From Acidimicrobiales bacterium (GTDB lineage Bacteria > Actinomycetota > Acidimicrobiia > Acidimicrobiales > VFJN01), in the NCBI GenBank assembly GCA_016936035.1, contig JAFGPU010000019.1, positions 1-7,089 of the forward strand: a DNA stretch of 7,089 nt. The letters are read 5' to 3'. This document shows positions 1-5,707 of this stretch, piece after piece (position 1 is the stretch's first letter; each line of letters begins with the position of its first letter). The position numbers and the translations under genes are program-made. A model generated the notes under the pieces. The model had not been told where the DNA came from. It made no database searches and worked only from the letters and a program-made list of their open reading frames with translations.

Positions 1-144
1 ACGACCGAGGCGCCCACCACGACCGAGGCCCCGACGACCACCGAGGCCACGACGACGACCGAGGCCCCCACGACGACCGAGGCGCCGACCACGACCGAGG
101 CCCCCACGACGACCGAGGCCCCGACGACGACCGAGGCGTCGACC
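1..144 (+). repeat. 18-bp tandem repeat, eight copies, coding TTEAPT
   Basis: Eight consecutive 18-base units begin at 1, 19, 37, 55, 73, 91, 109 and 127. Each begins with ACGACCGAGGC or a close variant (unit 3 begins ACCACCGAGGC). Differences are nearly all at third codon positions, except unit 3 (Pro to Thr) and unit 8 (Pro to Ser). The array continues beyond the left window edge for an unknown number of copies. Because the unit is a multiple of three, copy-number change by slippage or recombination would keep the reading frame. Confidence 0.9.
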
Positions 145-276
145 ACTTCCGCTCCCTCCACGACGGCACCCGAGACCTCCGCGCCGGAGCCGCCGGAGGA
201 CGGCGCCACGTCGACCTCGGCAGCGACCGCGACGCCGGCGCAGGACGGCGACGGCGCCTCCGAGCCGGCGCTCTGA
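1..276 (+). CDS. C-terminal end of a Thr/Glu/Ala/Pro-repeat protein (partial)
   Basis: Frame 1 is open from the window edge to the TGA at 274-276 and encodes the last 91 residues of a longer protein. Residues 1-48 are eight tandem copies of a six-residue unit, mostly TTEAPT, followed by a Ser/Thr/Ala/Pro-rich acidic tail that ends in SEPAL. There is no LPxTG motif and no terminal hydrophobic segment in the visible part, so sorting to the cell wall is not supported here. Low-complexity Thr/Pro/Glu tails of this sort usually act as extended linkers or glycosylated stalks on secreted or surface proteins; that is an inference, because the functional domain lies outside the window. An intrinsically disordered tail of a cytoplasmic or membrane protein is also possible. 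The reading frame is well supported by codon bias and by its clean stop. Confidence 0.75.
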   Translation, partial: TTEAPTTTEAPTTTEATTTTEAPTTTEAPTTTEAPTTTEAPTTTEASTTSAPSTTAPETSAPEPPEDGATSTSAATATPAQDGDGASEPAL

Positions 277-305
277 CGACGCGGTGACCACGCGCCCCCG
301 TCGTC
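275..305 (+). terminator. Possible hairpin after the repeat-protein gene
   Basis: A perfect 7-base inverted repeat, GACGACG (275-281) and CGTCGTC (299-305), encloses a 17-base loop and begins within the stop codon of the upstream gene. There is no T-tract. Its position between a stop codon and the candidate promoter of the next gene fits a termination hairpin of the T-less kind common in high-GC bacteria, but repeats of this size also arise by chance in such composition. Confidence 0.3.
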
Positions 306-312
306 GCAGGGC

Positions 313-318
313 TACGAT
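313..318 (+). promoter_or_regulatory. Candidate -10 box (TACGAT) for the DUF4234-like gene
   Basis: TACGAT fits the TANNNT consensus of actinobacterial housekeeping promoters and lies 9 bases before the ATG at 328. No Shine-Dalgarno sequence lies between them. This arrangement would give a leaderless or nearly leaderless mRNA. No convincing -35 hexamer is seen. Confidence 0.5.
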
Positions 319-327
319 CAGTGGCCG

Positions 328-849
328 ATGAGCGACGACGCACCCGGCCCTCCGTCCGACCCGACGCCTCCCGAAGGCGCGCCGCCACCCCCGCCGCAGG
401 GTGACGCACCCCCGCCGCCCGCCGCAGGCCAGCAGTCGGGCGGCTACCCGCCTCCCGCGGGGTACGGCCAGCCCGGTGGGGTCGTGCCGCCGGAGATCGG
501 CGGGGTGTTCTACAGCACCGGCCTCGTCATCCTGCTGACCATCGTCACCTGCGGCGTGTGGGGCGCGGTGTGGTCGTACCGCACGGGCGAGGACCTGAAG
601 AACTACAACCGTGAAGGCCTCGGCGGCGTCGTCACCCTCGTCGTCGCGCTGCTCCTGTCGCCGGTGATCATGTTCACGATCCCCAACGAGATCGAGAAGA
701 TGTACCAGCGCGACGGCCGCCAGAGCCCGGTCACCACCCTGTGGGGCCTGTGGTTCCTGCTGCCGCTCATCGGGCCCATCGTCTGGTACGTGAAGGTGCA
801 GCAGGCCCTCAACGACTTCTGGCTGAGCAAGGGCGCCCGCCAGGTCTGA
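328..849 (+). CDS. Proline-rich DUF4234-like membrane protein
   Basis: The protein has 173 residues. Residues 1-55 are a disordered Pro/Gly/Ala/Gln-rich region. The rest holds three predicted membrane segments at about 64-84, 100-118 and 136-156. The TCGVWGAVWSYRTGEDL stretch at the end of segment 1 and the Tyr/Trp-rich end of segment 3 resemble DUF4234 proteins, small integral membrane proteins of unknown function. There is no signal peptide; the Pro-rich N-terminus probably faces the cytoplasm, by inference. The ATG at 328 is chosen because it begins the Pro-rich segment typical of these proteins and sits 9 bases after a TACGAT box. The gene ends 23 bases before the convergent stop of the dehydrogenase. 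The family assignment comes from pattern recognition and would need a profile search; a generic DUF4190/DUF805-like membrane protein is the alternative. Confidence 0.8.
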   Translation: MSDDAPGPPSDPTPPEGAPPPPPQGDAPPPPAAGQQSGGYPPPAGYGQPGGVVPPEIGGVFYSTGLVILLTIVTCGVWGAVWSYRTGEDLKNYNREGLGGVVTLVVALLLSPVIMFTIPNEIEKMYQRDGRQSPVTTLWGLWFLLPLIGPIVWYVKVQQALNDFWLSKGARQV

Positions 850-872
850 GCGCCGGCGTCGGCCAGGTCACA

Positions 873-1871
873 TCACATCACGAGCACTGCGGCGCCCGTC
901 ACCCGGTCGCCGGCGAGGTCGGCGAGCGCGCGGTCTGCCGTGTCGATCGGGTAGGCGGTCGTGGTGACCCGCAGGCCGAGGCGCCCGGCGAGTGCCAGGA
1001 ACTCCTCGCCGTCGGCGCGGGTGTTGGCGGTGACGCTGCGCACCTGGCGTTCGAGGAACAGGTGGCGCTGGTAGTCCAACGGGGGCACGTCGCTCAGGTG
1101 GATGCCGGCGACGGCGAGGGTGCCGCCCCGGTCGAGTGCGCCGAGGGCGACCGGCACCAGCTCGCCGGCGGGTGCGAACAGGATGGCGGCGTCGAGCGGC
1201 TCCGGCGGTCGCCCGTCGGCGGGCCCGGCGGACGCGGCGCCGAGGTCGAGCGCGTGGCGCTGTGCGGCCTCGGATCGCGTGAGGACGTGGACGGTGGCGC
1301 CCTCGGCCAGCGCGACCTGCGCAGCGAGGTGGGCCGACGCGCCGAACCCGTAGATGCCGAGCCGCCCGCCCGGCGGCAGGTCGGCCCGGCGCAGGGCCCG
1401 GTAGCCGATGATGCCGGCGCACAGCAGCGGCGCCGCGTGCTCGTCGTCGAATCGTTCGGGGATCTCGTAGGCGTAGGCCTCGTCGACGACGGCCCACTCG
1501 GCGTACCCGCCGTCGGCGTCCCACCCGGTGAACCGGGGATCGGGACACAGGTTCTCGCGACCCCGCCGGCACCAGTGGCACCGTCCGCAGGTGTGGCGCA
1601 GCCAGGCGATGCCGGCGCGCTGCCCCTGGGTGAAGCGGCGGCAGCCGGGACCGAGCGCGTCGACGACGCCCACCACCTCGTGGCCGGGCACGGTGCCGGG
1701 GTGGTGGGGGGTGAGGTCGCCCTCGGCCAGGTGCAGGTCGGTGCGGCAGACCCCGCAGGCCGACACCCGCACCCTGATCTCGCCCCGCCCGGGCTGGGGG
1801 ACGGGGCGATCGACAGCGACGAGCGGACCGCCGGCGATGGGCCCCGGGGCGCCCACGGCCCACGCCTTCAT
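873..1871 (-). CDS. Zinc-dependent alcohol dehydrogenase (MDR family, TIGR02822-like)
   Basis: A 332-residue medium-chain dehydrogenase/reductase, expected to be a cytoplasmic NAD(P)-dependent oxidoreductase acting on an alcohol or aldehyde; the substrate cannot be read from sequence. The GroES-like catalytic domain comes first. Probable catalytic zinc ligands are Cys42 (in ACGVCRTD), His64-Glu65 (PGHE) and Cys151 (LLCAG). Structural zinc ligands are Cys95, Cys98, Cys101 and Cys109. A Rossmann nucleotide-binding motif, GFGASA, lies at 175-180. The [10 protein letters not shown] and [12 protein letters not shown] stretches are characteristic of the zinc-binding ADH subfamily described by TIGR02822. 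The ATG at 1871 is preferred because homology to this family starts at MKAW; the frame is open further upstream to 2045, but those 58 residues are composition-driven and overlap the tetR start. No clear Shine-Dalgarno precedes the start. The gene is divergent from the TetR gene, which makes regulation by that repressor plausible. Confidence 0.93.
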   Translation of the reverse strand: MKAWAVGAPGPIAGGPLVAVDRPVPQPGRGEIRVRVSACGVCRTDLHLAEGDLTPHHPGTVPGHEVVGVVDALGPGCRRFTQGQRAGIAWLRHTCGRCHWCRRGRENLCPDPRFTGWDADGGYAEWAVVDEAYAYEIPERFDDEHAAPLLCAGIIGYRALRRADLPPGGRLGIYGFGASAHLAAQVALAEGATVHVLTRSEAAQRHALDLGAASAGPADGRPPEPLDAAILFAPAGELVPVALGALDRGGTLAVAGIHLSDVPPLDYQRHLFLERQVRSVTANTRADGEEFLALAGRLGLRVTTTAYPIDTADRALADLAGDRVTGAAVLVM

Positions 1872-1907
1872 CGGTCGGCCCACGCCGAGGTCGGTGCCAT
1901 GTCCCCA

Positions 1908-1978
1908 GCATGCCAGCGCCGCACCGGGGCACGCGGGGGCAGGTCGCCGCGGTGGCCGATCGCGCACGGCATGCCAGG
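1908..1978. promoter_or_regulatory. Direct repeat GCATGCCAG x2 in the adh-tetR divergent gap
   Basis: The nine-base sequence GCATGCCAG occurs at 1908-1916 and again at 1970-1978, 62 bases apart start to start. Each contains the palindrome GCATGC; the second lies inside the longer palindrome GGCATGCC (1969-1976). The right copy is just upstream of the TACCGT box of the tetR gene. Such sites between a divergent TetR gene and its neighbour are possible operators, but this is inference only. Confidence 0.25.
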
Positions 1979-1985
1979 CGGCCAG

Positions 1986-1991
1986 TACCGT
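1986..1991 (+). promoter_or_regulatory. Candidate -10 box (TACCGT) for the tetR gene
   Basis: TACCGT fits TANNNT and lies exactly 7 bases before the GTG at 1999, the spacing expected if transcription begins on the start codon. This box overlaps the alternative GTG at 1990 and therefore argues for the start at 1999. No Shine-Dalgarno is present for either start. Confidence 0.4.
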
Positions 1992-1998
1992 GACGAAG

Positions 1999-2706
1999 GT
2001 GTCTCCGGAGAGTCGCAGCCTGACCCGCCACGGCAAGGACCGCAAGGCCGAGCTGCTGCACCACGCCGAGGTGCTCTTCGCCGAGCGCGGCTACGAGGAC
2101 ACCCGGATGATCGACATCGCCGCGGCCGCGGGGGTGGCCAAGGGGCTCGTCTACTGGTACTTCGAGAACAAGGAGACCTTGTTCCAGGAGATCGTCGTCG
2201 ACCTGGGACTGCGGTTGCGGCGGGCCCAGGGCAAGGCCATCGCCGGCATCGACGACCCGCTGGAGCGCCTGTACGTGGGCACGGCCGAGTCGGTGCGGTT
2301 CATCGCCGGCAATCACCGGCTCTACGGCATCATCCTCAGCCAGGTCCGGGGCGATCGCCGGCTCCGCCAGGCGCGGTCCGAGTCGGAGCGGGCCCAGGCC
2401 GACGACGCCGCGGCCCTGCTGGCCGAAGGCCAGGAGAGGGGCCAGGTGCGCACCGACGACGAGCCGGCCGTCCTGGCCCATGCCAACGCCGGGGTCGTCT
2501 ACTACTTCGTACTGCTCTACGCCGAGGGTCAGGGCAGCGAGGGCCGGCGCGGCCTCGACATCGAGCAGGCGGCGCACGGTGCAGCCCGGTACGTGGTCCG
2601 CGCGGTCGGCGCCGACGAGGCGGCGATCGCGGCGGTGCTCGACCGGCACGCGCCGCAGGTGGCGCCCCCGCGCCGCACGTCCCACCCGACGGCCGCCAGC
2701 GCCTGA
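1999..2706 (+). CDS. TetR/AcrR-family transcriptional regulator
   Basis: A 235-residue one-component regulator, normally a dimeric repressor released by a small ligand. The N-terminal DNA-binding domain spans about residues 14-62, with a helix-turn-helix at about 36-57 ([19 protein letters not shown]) followed by the typical ENKETLF. The C-terminal ligand and dimer domain is helical and not specific enough to name a ligand; the last 20 residues are Pro/Ala/Thr-rich. The start is uncertain by three codons: GTG at 1990 or GTG at 1999. I prefer 1999 because a TACCGT box ends 7 bases before it. The longer upstream frame is a composition artefact that overlaps the divergent dehydrogenase. The targets may be the divergent alcohol dehydrogenase, itself, or the hydrolase 18 bases downstream; the first is the commonest arrangement in the family. 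Confidence 0.93.
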   Translation: MSPESRSLTRHGKDRKAELLHHAEVLFAERGYEDTRMIDIAAAAGVAKGLVYWYFENKETLFQEIVVDLGLRLRRAQGKAIAGIDDPLERLYVGTAESVRFIAGNHRLYGIILSQVRGDRRLRQARSESERAQADDAAALLAEGQERGQVRTDDEPAVLAHANAGVVYYFVLLYAEGQGSEGRRGLDIEQAAHGAARYVVRAVGADEAAIAAVLDRHAPQVAPPRRTSHPTAASA

Positions 2707-2712
2707 TCCGTC

Positions 2713-2718
2713 TAGGTT
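2713..2718 (+). promoter_or_regulatory. Candidate -10 box (TAGGTT) for the hydrolase gene
   Basis: TAGGTT fits TANNNT and is separated by 6 bases from the ATG at 2725, inside the 18-base gap after the tetR stop. Together with the lack of a good Shine-Dalgarno it suggests that the hydrolase has its own leaderless transcript in addition to any read-through from tetR. Confidence 0.45.
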
Positions 2719-2724
2719 CTGGCG

Positions 2725-3456
2725 ATGCTCGACGATCGCTCCCCGACCCCCGACCCGACGCCGCCGACCGGGGCGACGACCCTGCCGCCGGTGATGCTGG
2801 TCCACGGGCTCGGGTCGTCGTTCGACCACGGCTGGCGGCAGAACGCCTGGCCGGACCTGCTGGCCGATGCCGGACGGCGCGTCGTCCCCGTCGACCTCCC
2901 GGGGCACGGCACCTCCGCCGATGCGGACGCTGCCGCCTACGCCGACGTCGAGGGTCGCCTCGCCGAGACGATCGCCCCGGATGCGCCCCTCGACGCCATC
3001 GGGTTCTCGGCCGGTGCCCGTGTCCTGCTCGGCATCGCGGCGCAGGATGCGACGCGGTTCCGCAAGCTGGTGGTCATCGGCCTCGGCGACGGCCTGTTCC
3101 AGCCCGAGGGCGGCCGCGAGCAGCTGGCGCAGGCCCTCGAGGCGGGCCCCCAGGCGGCCGAGGAGAACGTGGGCGTGCAGCTCTTCCTGCGCCTGGCCCG
3201 GTCGGCGGGCAACGACCCGGCGGCGATGGCCGCGTTCCTGCGCCGTCCCGAGCCGCGCCTCGGCGAGGACGAGCTCGCCCGGGTGACGTGTCCGGTGCTG
3301 GTGGTCATCGGCGACCGCGACTTCTCCGGGCCCGCCGACCGGCTGGCCGGCACGCTCCCGAACGCCGAGCTCGTCGTGCTGCGCAACGTCGACCACTTCG
3401 CGGCACCTCGCGACTTCGCCTGCATCGAACGAGTGCTGGCCTTCATCGACGCCTGA
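2725..3456 (+). CDS. Alpha/beta-fold hydrolase
   Basis: A 243-residue single-domain alpha/beta hydrolase, expected to hydrolyse an ester or a similar bond in the cytoplasm; the substrate is not evident. Visible signatures are the oxyanion-hole HGLG motif (27-30), strand and loop VVPVDLPGHGTS (53-64), the nucleophile elbow GFSAG with Ser95, the acid region VVIGDRDF with Asp199 as the likely triad acid, and His224 in NVDHF. All three triad residues are thus present. The first 20 residues are Pro/Thr/Asp-rich and probably disordered. There is no signal peptide. The ATG at 2725 is supported by the TAGGTT box 6 bases upstream. It follows the TetR gene in the same direction and may be under its control. 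Confidence 0.92.
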   Translation: MLDDRSPTPDPTPPTGATTLPPVMLVHGLGSSFDHGWRQNAWPDLLADAGRRVVPVDLPGHGTSADADAAAYADVEGRLAETIAPDAPLDAIGFSAGARVLLGIAAQDATRFRKLVVIGLGDGLFQPEGGREQLAQALEAGPQAAEENVGVQLFLRLARSAGNDPAAMAAFLRRPEPRLGEDELARVTCPVLVVIGDRDFSGPADRLAGTLPNAELVVLRNVDHFAAPRDFACIERVLAFIDA

Positions 3457-3474
3457 GCACCGTGCCGCCGGCCT

Positions 3475-3496
3475 TCTGGCCACAGGCGTTGCCAGA
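3475..3496. repeat. Short inverted repeat TCTGGC/GCCAGA after the hydrolase gene
   Basis: TCTGGC (3475-3480) and GCCAGA (3491-3496) can form a stem closed by two more pairs after one mismatch, with a four-base loop (3484-3487). It lies 18 bases after the hydrolase stop, with no T-tract. It could be a weak terminator or an operator for the SCP2 gene. The rest of the 126-base gap shows no clear -10 box. Confidence 0.3.
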
Positions 3497-3570
3497 TCTG
3501 GGCGCGGCGCGCCGGGGTGTGCCAGCATCCGTCGTGCGACCGGCCACGGGGCCGGCGACGTCCGAGAAAG

Positions 3571-3578
3571 AGGGGGAG
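3571..3578 (+). promoter_or_regulatory. Strong ribosome binding site of the SCP2 gene
   Basis: The purine run AGGGGGAG ends 4 bases before the ATG at 3583. It is the clearest Shine-Dalgarno on the plus strand of this window and fixes that ATG as the start, excluding the longer in-frame extension that begins at 3517. Confidence 0.75.
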
Positions 3579-3582
3579 CACC

Positions 3583-3972
3583 ATGTCCCACACCTTCCTG
3601 TCCGACGACTGGTTCGAGGCCGTCGAGGGCCTGCGTGACGAGGCTCCCGAGCCCACACCGGCCATGAAGGAGCTGACGCTCAACATCGTGGTCGCCGGTG
3701 GGCCCGACGGCGATCGCGAGGTCCACATGGCCGGTGGCCAGTTCGAGCGGGGGCTGGTGGACGGCGCTCCCACCAAGCTGACGGTGCCCTACGACGTCGC
3801 CCGGGCGATGTTCATCGAGGGCAACCAGCAGGCCGCCATGCAGGCCTTCATGTCGGGCCAGATCAAGGTCGAGGGCGACATGACCAAGCTGATGGCCATG
3901 CAGGCCGGTGGCGGTGCGCCCACCGCCGAGCAGCAGGCCTTCCAGGCCAAGCTCCAGGATCTGACGGCCTAG
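3583..3972 (+). CDS. SCP2 sterol-binding domain protein
   Basis: A 129-residue single-domain protein matching the small actinobacterial SCP2 (sterol carrier protein 2) family, cytosolic proteins with a hydrophobic pocket for sterols, fatty acids or acyl-CoAs. Visible features are the N-terminal MSHTFLSDDWF segment, a central beta-rich stretch with DREVHMAGG and GLVDGAPTKLTVPYDVA, and the family hallmark near the C-terminus, MQAFMSGQIKVEGDMTKLM (about 86-104), followed by a Gln-rich final helix. Length is normal for a stand-alone SCP2 domain. Start choice rests on the strong AGGGGGAG site. It converges on the thiolase-like gene, which is notable because an SCP2-type thiolase and an SCP2 domain are fused in the animal SCP-x protein. 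The ligand is unknown. Confidence 0.88.
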   Translation: MSHTFLSDDWFEAVEGLRDEAPEPTPAMKELTLNIVVAGGPDGDREVHMAGGQFERGLVDGAPTKLTVPYDVARAMFIEGNQQAAMQAFMSGQIKVEGDMTKLMAMQAGGGAPTAEQQAFQAKLQDLTA

Positions 3973-4005
3973 CAGACGGAGACTGCTGAGCACCTGGTCT
4001 CCAGG
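3971..4005. terminator. Nested short hairpins after the SCP2 stop codon
   Basis: Three small inverted repeats overlap: AGCAG (3971-3975) with CTGCT (3983-3987), GGAGAC (3978-3983) with GTCTCC (3997-4002), and CCTGG (3993-3997) with CCAGG (4001-4005). The first starts inside the TAG stop. The middle one is mutually exclusive with the outer two. No T-tract follows. A terminator function for the SCP2 transcript is plausible. Confidence 0.35.
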
Positions 4006-4024
4006 GGCCGGCGGGGGCGGCTGT

Positions 4025-4071
4025 TTCACCTTGTTCCGAATGCCGGGAGCGCGACCTTCGGAACAGGTGAA
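4025..4071. repeat. Long inverted repeat in the convergent gap, probable bidirectional terminator
   Basis: The left arm (4025-4040, TTCACCTTGTTCCGAA) and right arm (4057-4071, TTCGGAACAGGTGAA) are complementary over 15 pairs, interrupted only by one extra T in the left arm. The loop is 16 bases. It lies between the convergent stops of the SCP2 gene (3972) and the thiolase-like gene (4144), where a two-way terminator is expected. The large loop and missing T-tracts are unusual for an intrinsic terminator, so a dispersed palindromic repeat or a protein site is possible. The rest of the 171-base gap holds no gene that I can support. Confidence 0.6.
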
Positions 4072-4143
4072 GCGCTGCTGTGGCCGGGTGCGCCGGTTGC
4101 CTGGCCACGGCGTCGGTCTCGGTCTCGTCCAACTGCCGTTCGG

Positions 4144-5637
4144 CTACAGCAGCAGCGTCCCCGCCGGGTCGATCTTCACCGACCGGCCGATCTGCTCGGC
4201 GCCCGAGCGCATCTCGGTGACGGTGGCCTCGTCGTCGCTGCCAGCCCAGGCCCGGCGGCCGTCGTCGAGCAGGCACGACGCCAGCACCCGCTCGGGAGCG
4301 CCGTCGCGCGCGTGGGCCACCACCCACGACTCGACGGTGGCGGTGCCGCCGACCGAGTCGTCGACGGTCTCGCACACCTCGCGGCGGGGGAGGGCGTCGA
4401 CCTCCGGCTGCACGTCGGCCCACCGGAACCCCTCCGCCGGCGGCTCGGTCGAGTACAGCCCCAGGGCGTGCTTGGTGACGTAGCCGCCGTTCGCCGAGAC
4501 CAGCCCGACCGAGCCGGGGTCGTCGCGCAGCACCTGGGCCATCGTGGCGATCGAGTGGCTCACGTAGTTGTTCCACGGGCCGCCCGCGAACGAGAGGCCG
4601 CCGGTGACGGTGAGCTGCCGGTCGAGGCCCAGCCCGATCTCGGCGGCGCCGATCTCGACGGCCGACGGGAAGCACGAGTAGAGGTCGACGTGCGCCACGT
4701 CGTCGACGCTGCACCCCGCCAGGGCGAACAGCTCGCGGGCCGCGAGACGGATGGCGCCCGAGGACGCAAGGTCGGGTCGGTGGGAGACGGCGTAGGTGTC
4801 GTGCGCCTGCGTGCCGGCGCGGGGGAAGACCCACCGGTCGCGGGGCACGCCCAGCGCCTCGGCCCGTTCAGCCGAGCAGACGATGAGCGCGGCCGCCTGC
4901 TCGACCGCGTTGTTGGCGTTCATCAGCTTCGTGTACGGCCAGCACACCCACCGGTTGGTGGCCGAGGGGGTGCGGATCTGCTCGGCGGACATGCCGTCAC
5001 GGATCCAGGCGTGCGGGTTGCCGGCGGCGACCGCCGCGAAGCGTGACCACAGCTCGCTGACCAGCACCAGGTGGTCGTCGATCGACCGACCGGCCCTGTG
5101 GCGCAGCGCCTGCTCGAACAGGGGGTACACCTGCGTGGGCATGTACACGTGGCGTGCGACCTCGGCCGGGTGGTTGAGCTCGACCTCGGGTGAGGTGAGG
5201 CGGGCCGCGGGCACCGTGTCGTCCTGGGTGGTCCAGCCGAGCTCGTCCGGCGGCGTGCTCGACCGGGTGCGCCACGCCTCGGCGCCGCAGATGAGCACGG
5301 TGTCGGCATCGCCGGCGGCGACGTCGAGGCACGCCTGACTCACCAGCGCCTGGGGCTCGTTGCCACCGATGGGGCTGAGCGCCTCGTCGCTGGGGTGGGC
5401 GCCGATGCGCTCGGCGACCAGGCGCGCGGCGTTGCGGTAGCGGCGCGAGAACACCGACACCACCCGGACGGCGTCCGCCCCGGCGAGGACGTCGCCGCGC
5501 CCGCCACTGTCGGTGGCGGCTCGGCGGAGGGCCTCGGCCATCATGTCGACCGGCTCGACAGGGGGCTCACCGCGGTCGACGCGGTTGCTCCACTGGCCGA
5601 CGCCGACGAGGACAGGGGTGCGCGGACCTGGCGCCAT
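4144..5637 (-). CDS. Thiolase-like protein type 1 (TLP1-like), catalytic residues absent
   Basis: A 497-residue thiolase-fold protein that automatic annotation would call acetyl-CoA acetyltransferase. The N-terminal half has the thiolase pattern ending in GDADTVLICGAEAW (109-122). The C-terminal half has DLYSCFPSAVEIGAAEIGL (318-336), GGLSFAGGPWNNY (346-358), HSIATM (361-366) and SANGGYVTKHALG (381-393). Residues 425-497 are an extra beta-rich domain, as in the mycobacterial thiolase-like protein type 1 family. Aligned by eye, the nucleophilic Cys is replaced by Gly (about 92), the His of the GHP motif by Gly353, and the second catalytic Cys by Asn383. Ordinary thiolase chemistry is therefore unlikely; CoA-ester binding or a retro-aldol-type role is an inference. 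The ATG at 5637 is preferred over the TTG at 5640 because GGAGGG (complement of 5641-5646) gives normal spacing. It is convergent with the SCP2 gene and divergent from the phosphatase. Confidence 0.88.
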   Translation of the reverse strand: MAPGPRTPVLVGVGQWSNRVDRGEPPVEPVDMMAEALRRAATDSGGRGDVLAGADAVRVVSVFSRRYRNAARLVAERIGAHPSDEALSPIGGNEPQALVSQACLDVAAGDADTVLICGAEAWRTRSSTPPDELGWTTQDDTVPAARLTSPEVELNHPAEVARHVYMPTQVYPLFEQALRHRAGRSIDDHLVLVSELWSRFAAVAAGNPHAWIRDGMSAEQIRTPSATNRWVCWPYTKLMNANNAVEQAAALIVCSAERAEALGVPRDRWVFPRAGTQAHDTYAVSHRPDLASSGAIRLAARELFALAGCSVDDVAHVDLYSCFPSAVEIGAAEIGLGLDRQLTVTGGLSFAGGPWNNYVSHSIATMAQVLRDDPGSVGLVSANGGYVTKHALGLYSTEPPAEGFRWADVQPEVDALPRREVCETVDDSVGGTATVESWVVAHARDGAPERVLASCLLDDGRRAWAGSDDEATVTEMRSGAEQIGRSVKIDPAGTLLL

Positions 5638-5640
5638 CAA

Positions 5641-5646
5641 CCCTCC
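5641..5646 (-). promoter_or_regulatory. Ribosome binding site of the thiolase-like gene
   Basis: On the minus strand GGAGGG abuts TTG (5640-5638), and the ATG begins at 5637. The core GGAGG is 4 bases from that ATG, whereas the TTG would leave no useful spacing. This decides the start in favour of the ATG. Confidence 0.7.
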
Positions 5647-5682
5647 AAAAGGGGAACTTCCCGGAAACGGTCTGGTCGGGCG

Positions 5683-5688
5683 ACTGTA
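5683..5688 (-). promoter_or_regulatory. Candidate -10 box (TACAGT) for the thiolase-like gene
   Basis: On the minus strand TACAGT lies 45 bases before the ATG at 5637, predicting an mRNA leader of roughly 38 bases that contains the GGAGGG site. A hexamer TGTAGG (complement of 5706-5711) lies upstream with a 17-base spacer, although it matches the -35 consensus poorly. It overlaps the -10 box of the divergent phosphatase promoter. Confidence 0.45.
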
Positions 5689-5707
5689 GGAACGCCGAGG
5701 GCACCCC

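Noticed and set aside
1..144. CRISPR array
   Set aside because: The repeats are contiguous 18-base units with no spacers and encode a clean peptide repeat in frame.
851..858. CGCCGGCG palindrome between the convergent DUF4234-like and dehydrogenase genes
   Set aside because: An eight-base self-complementary GC word is too frequent in such DNA to be called a terminator.
1528..1998. Long N-terminal extension of the TetR protein
   Set aside because: It overlaps the dehydrogenase on the other strand, and its translation is composition-driven. TetR proteins normally begin a short distance before the helix-turn-helix.
1872..2045. N-terminal extension of the dehydrogenase to 2045
   Set aside because: The extra 58 residues do not resemble the family, whose members begin at MKAW, and they overlap the opposite tetR gene.
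741..3638. A 965-codon open frame on the plus strand
   Set aside because: It runs through the dehydrogenase, tetR, hydrolase and SCP2 genes in another frame, and its translation is Arg/Gly/Pro/Ala-rich low-complexity sequence. It is a by-product of very high GC content, where stop codons are rare.
868..4029. A 1053-codon open frame on the minus strand
   Set aside because: It is the antisense shadow of the hydrolase, tetR and SCP2 genes; the translation has no domain and shows the composition bias of a shadow frame.
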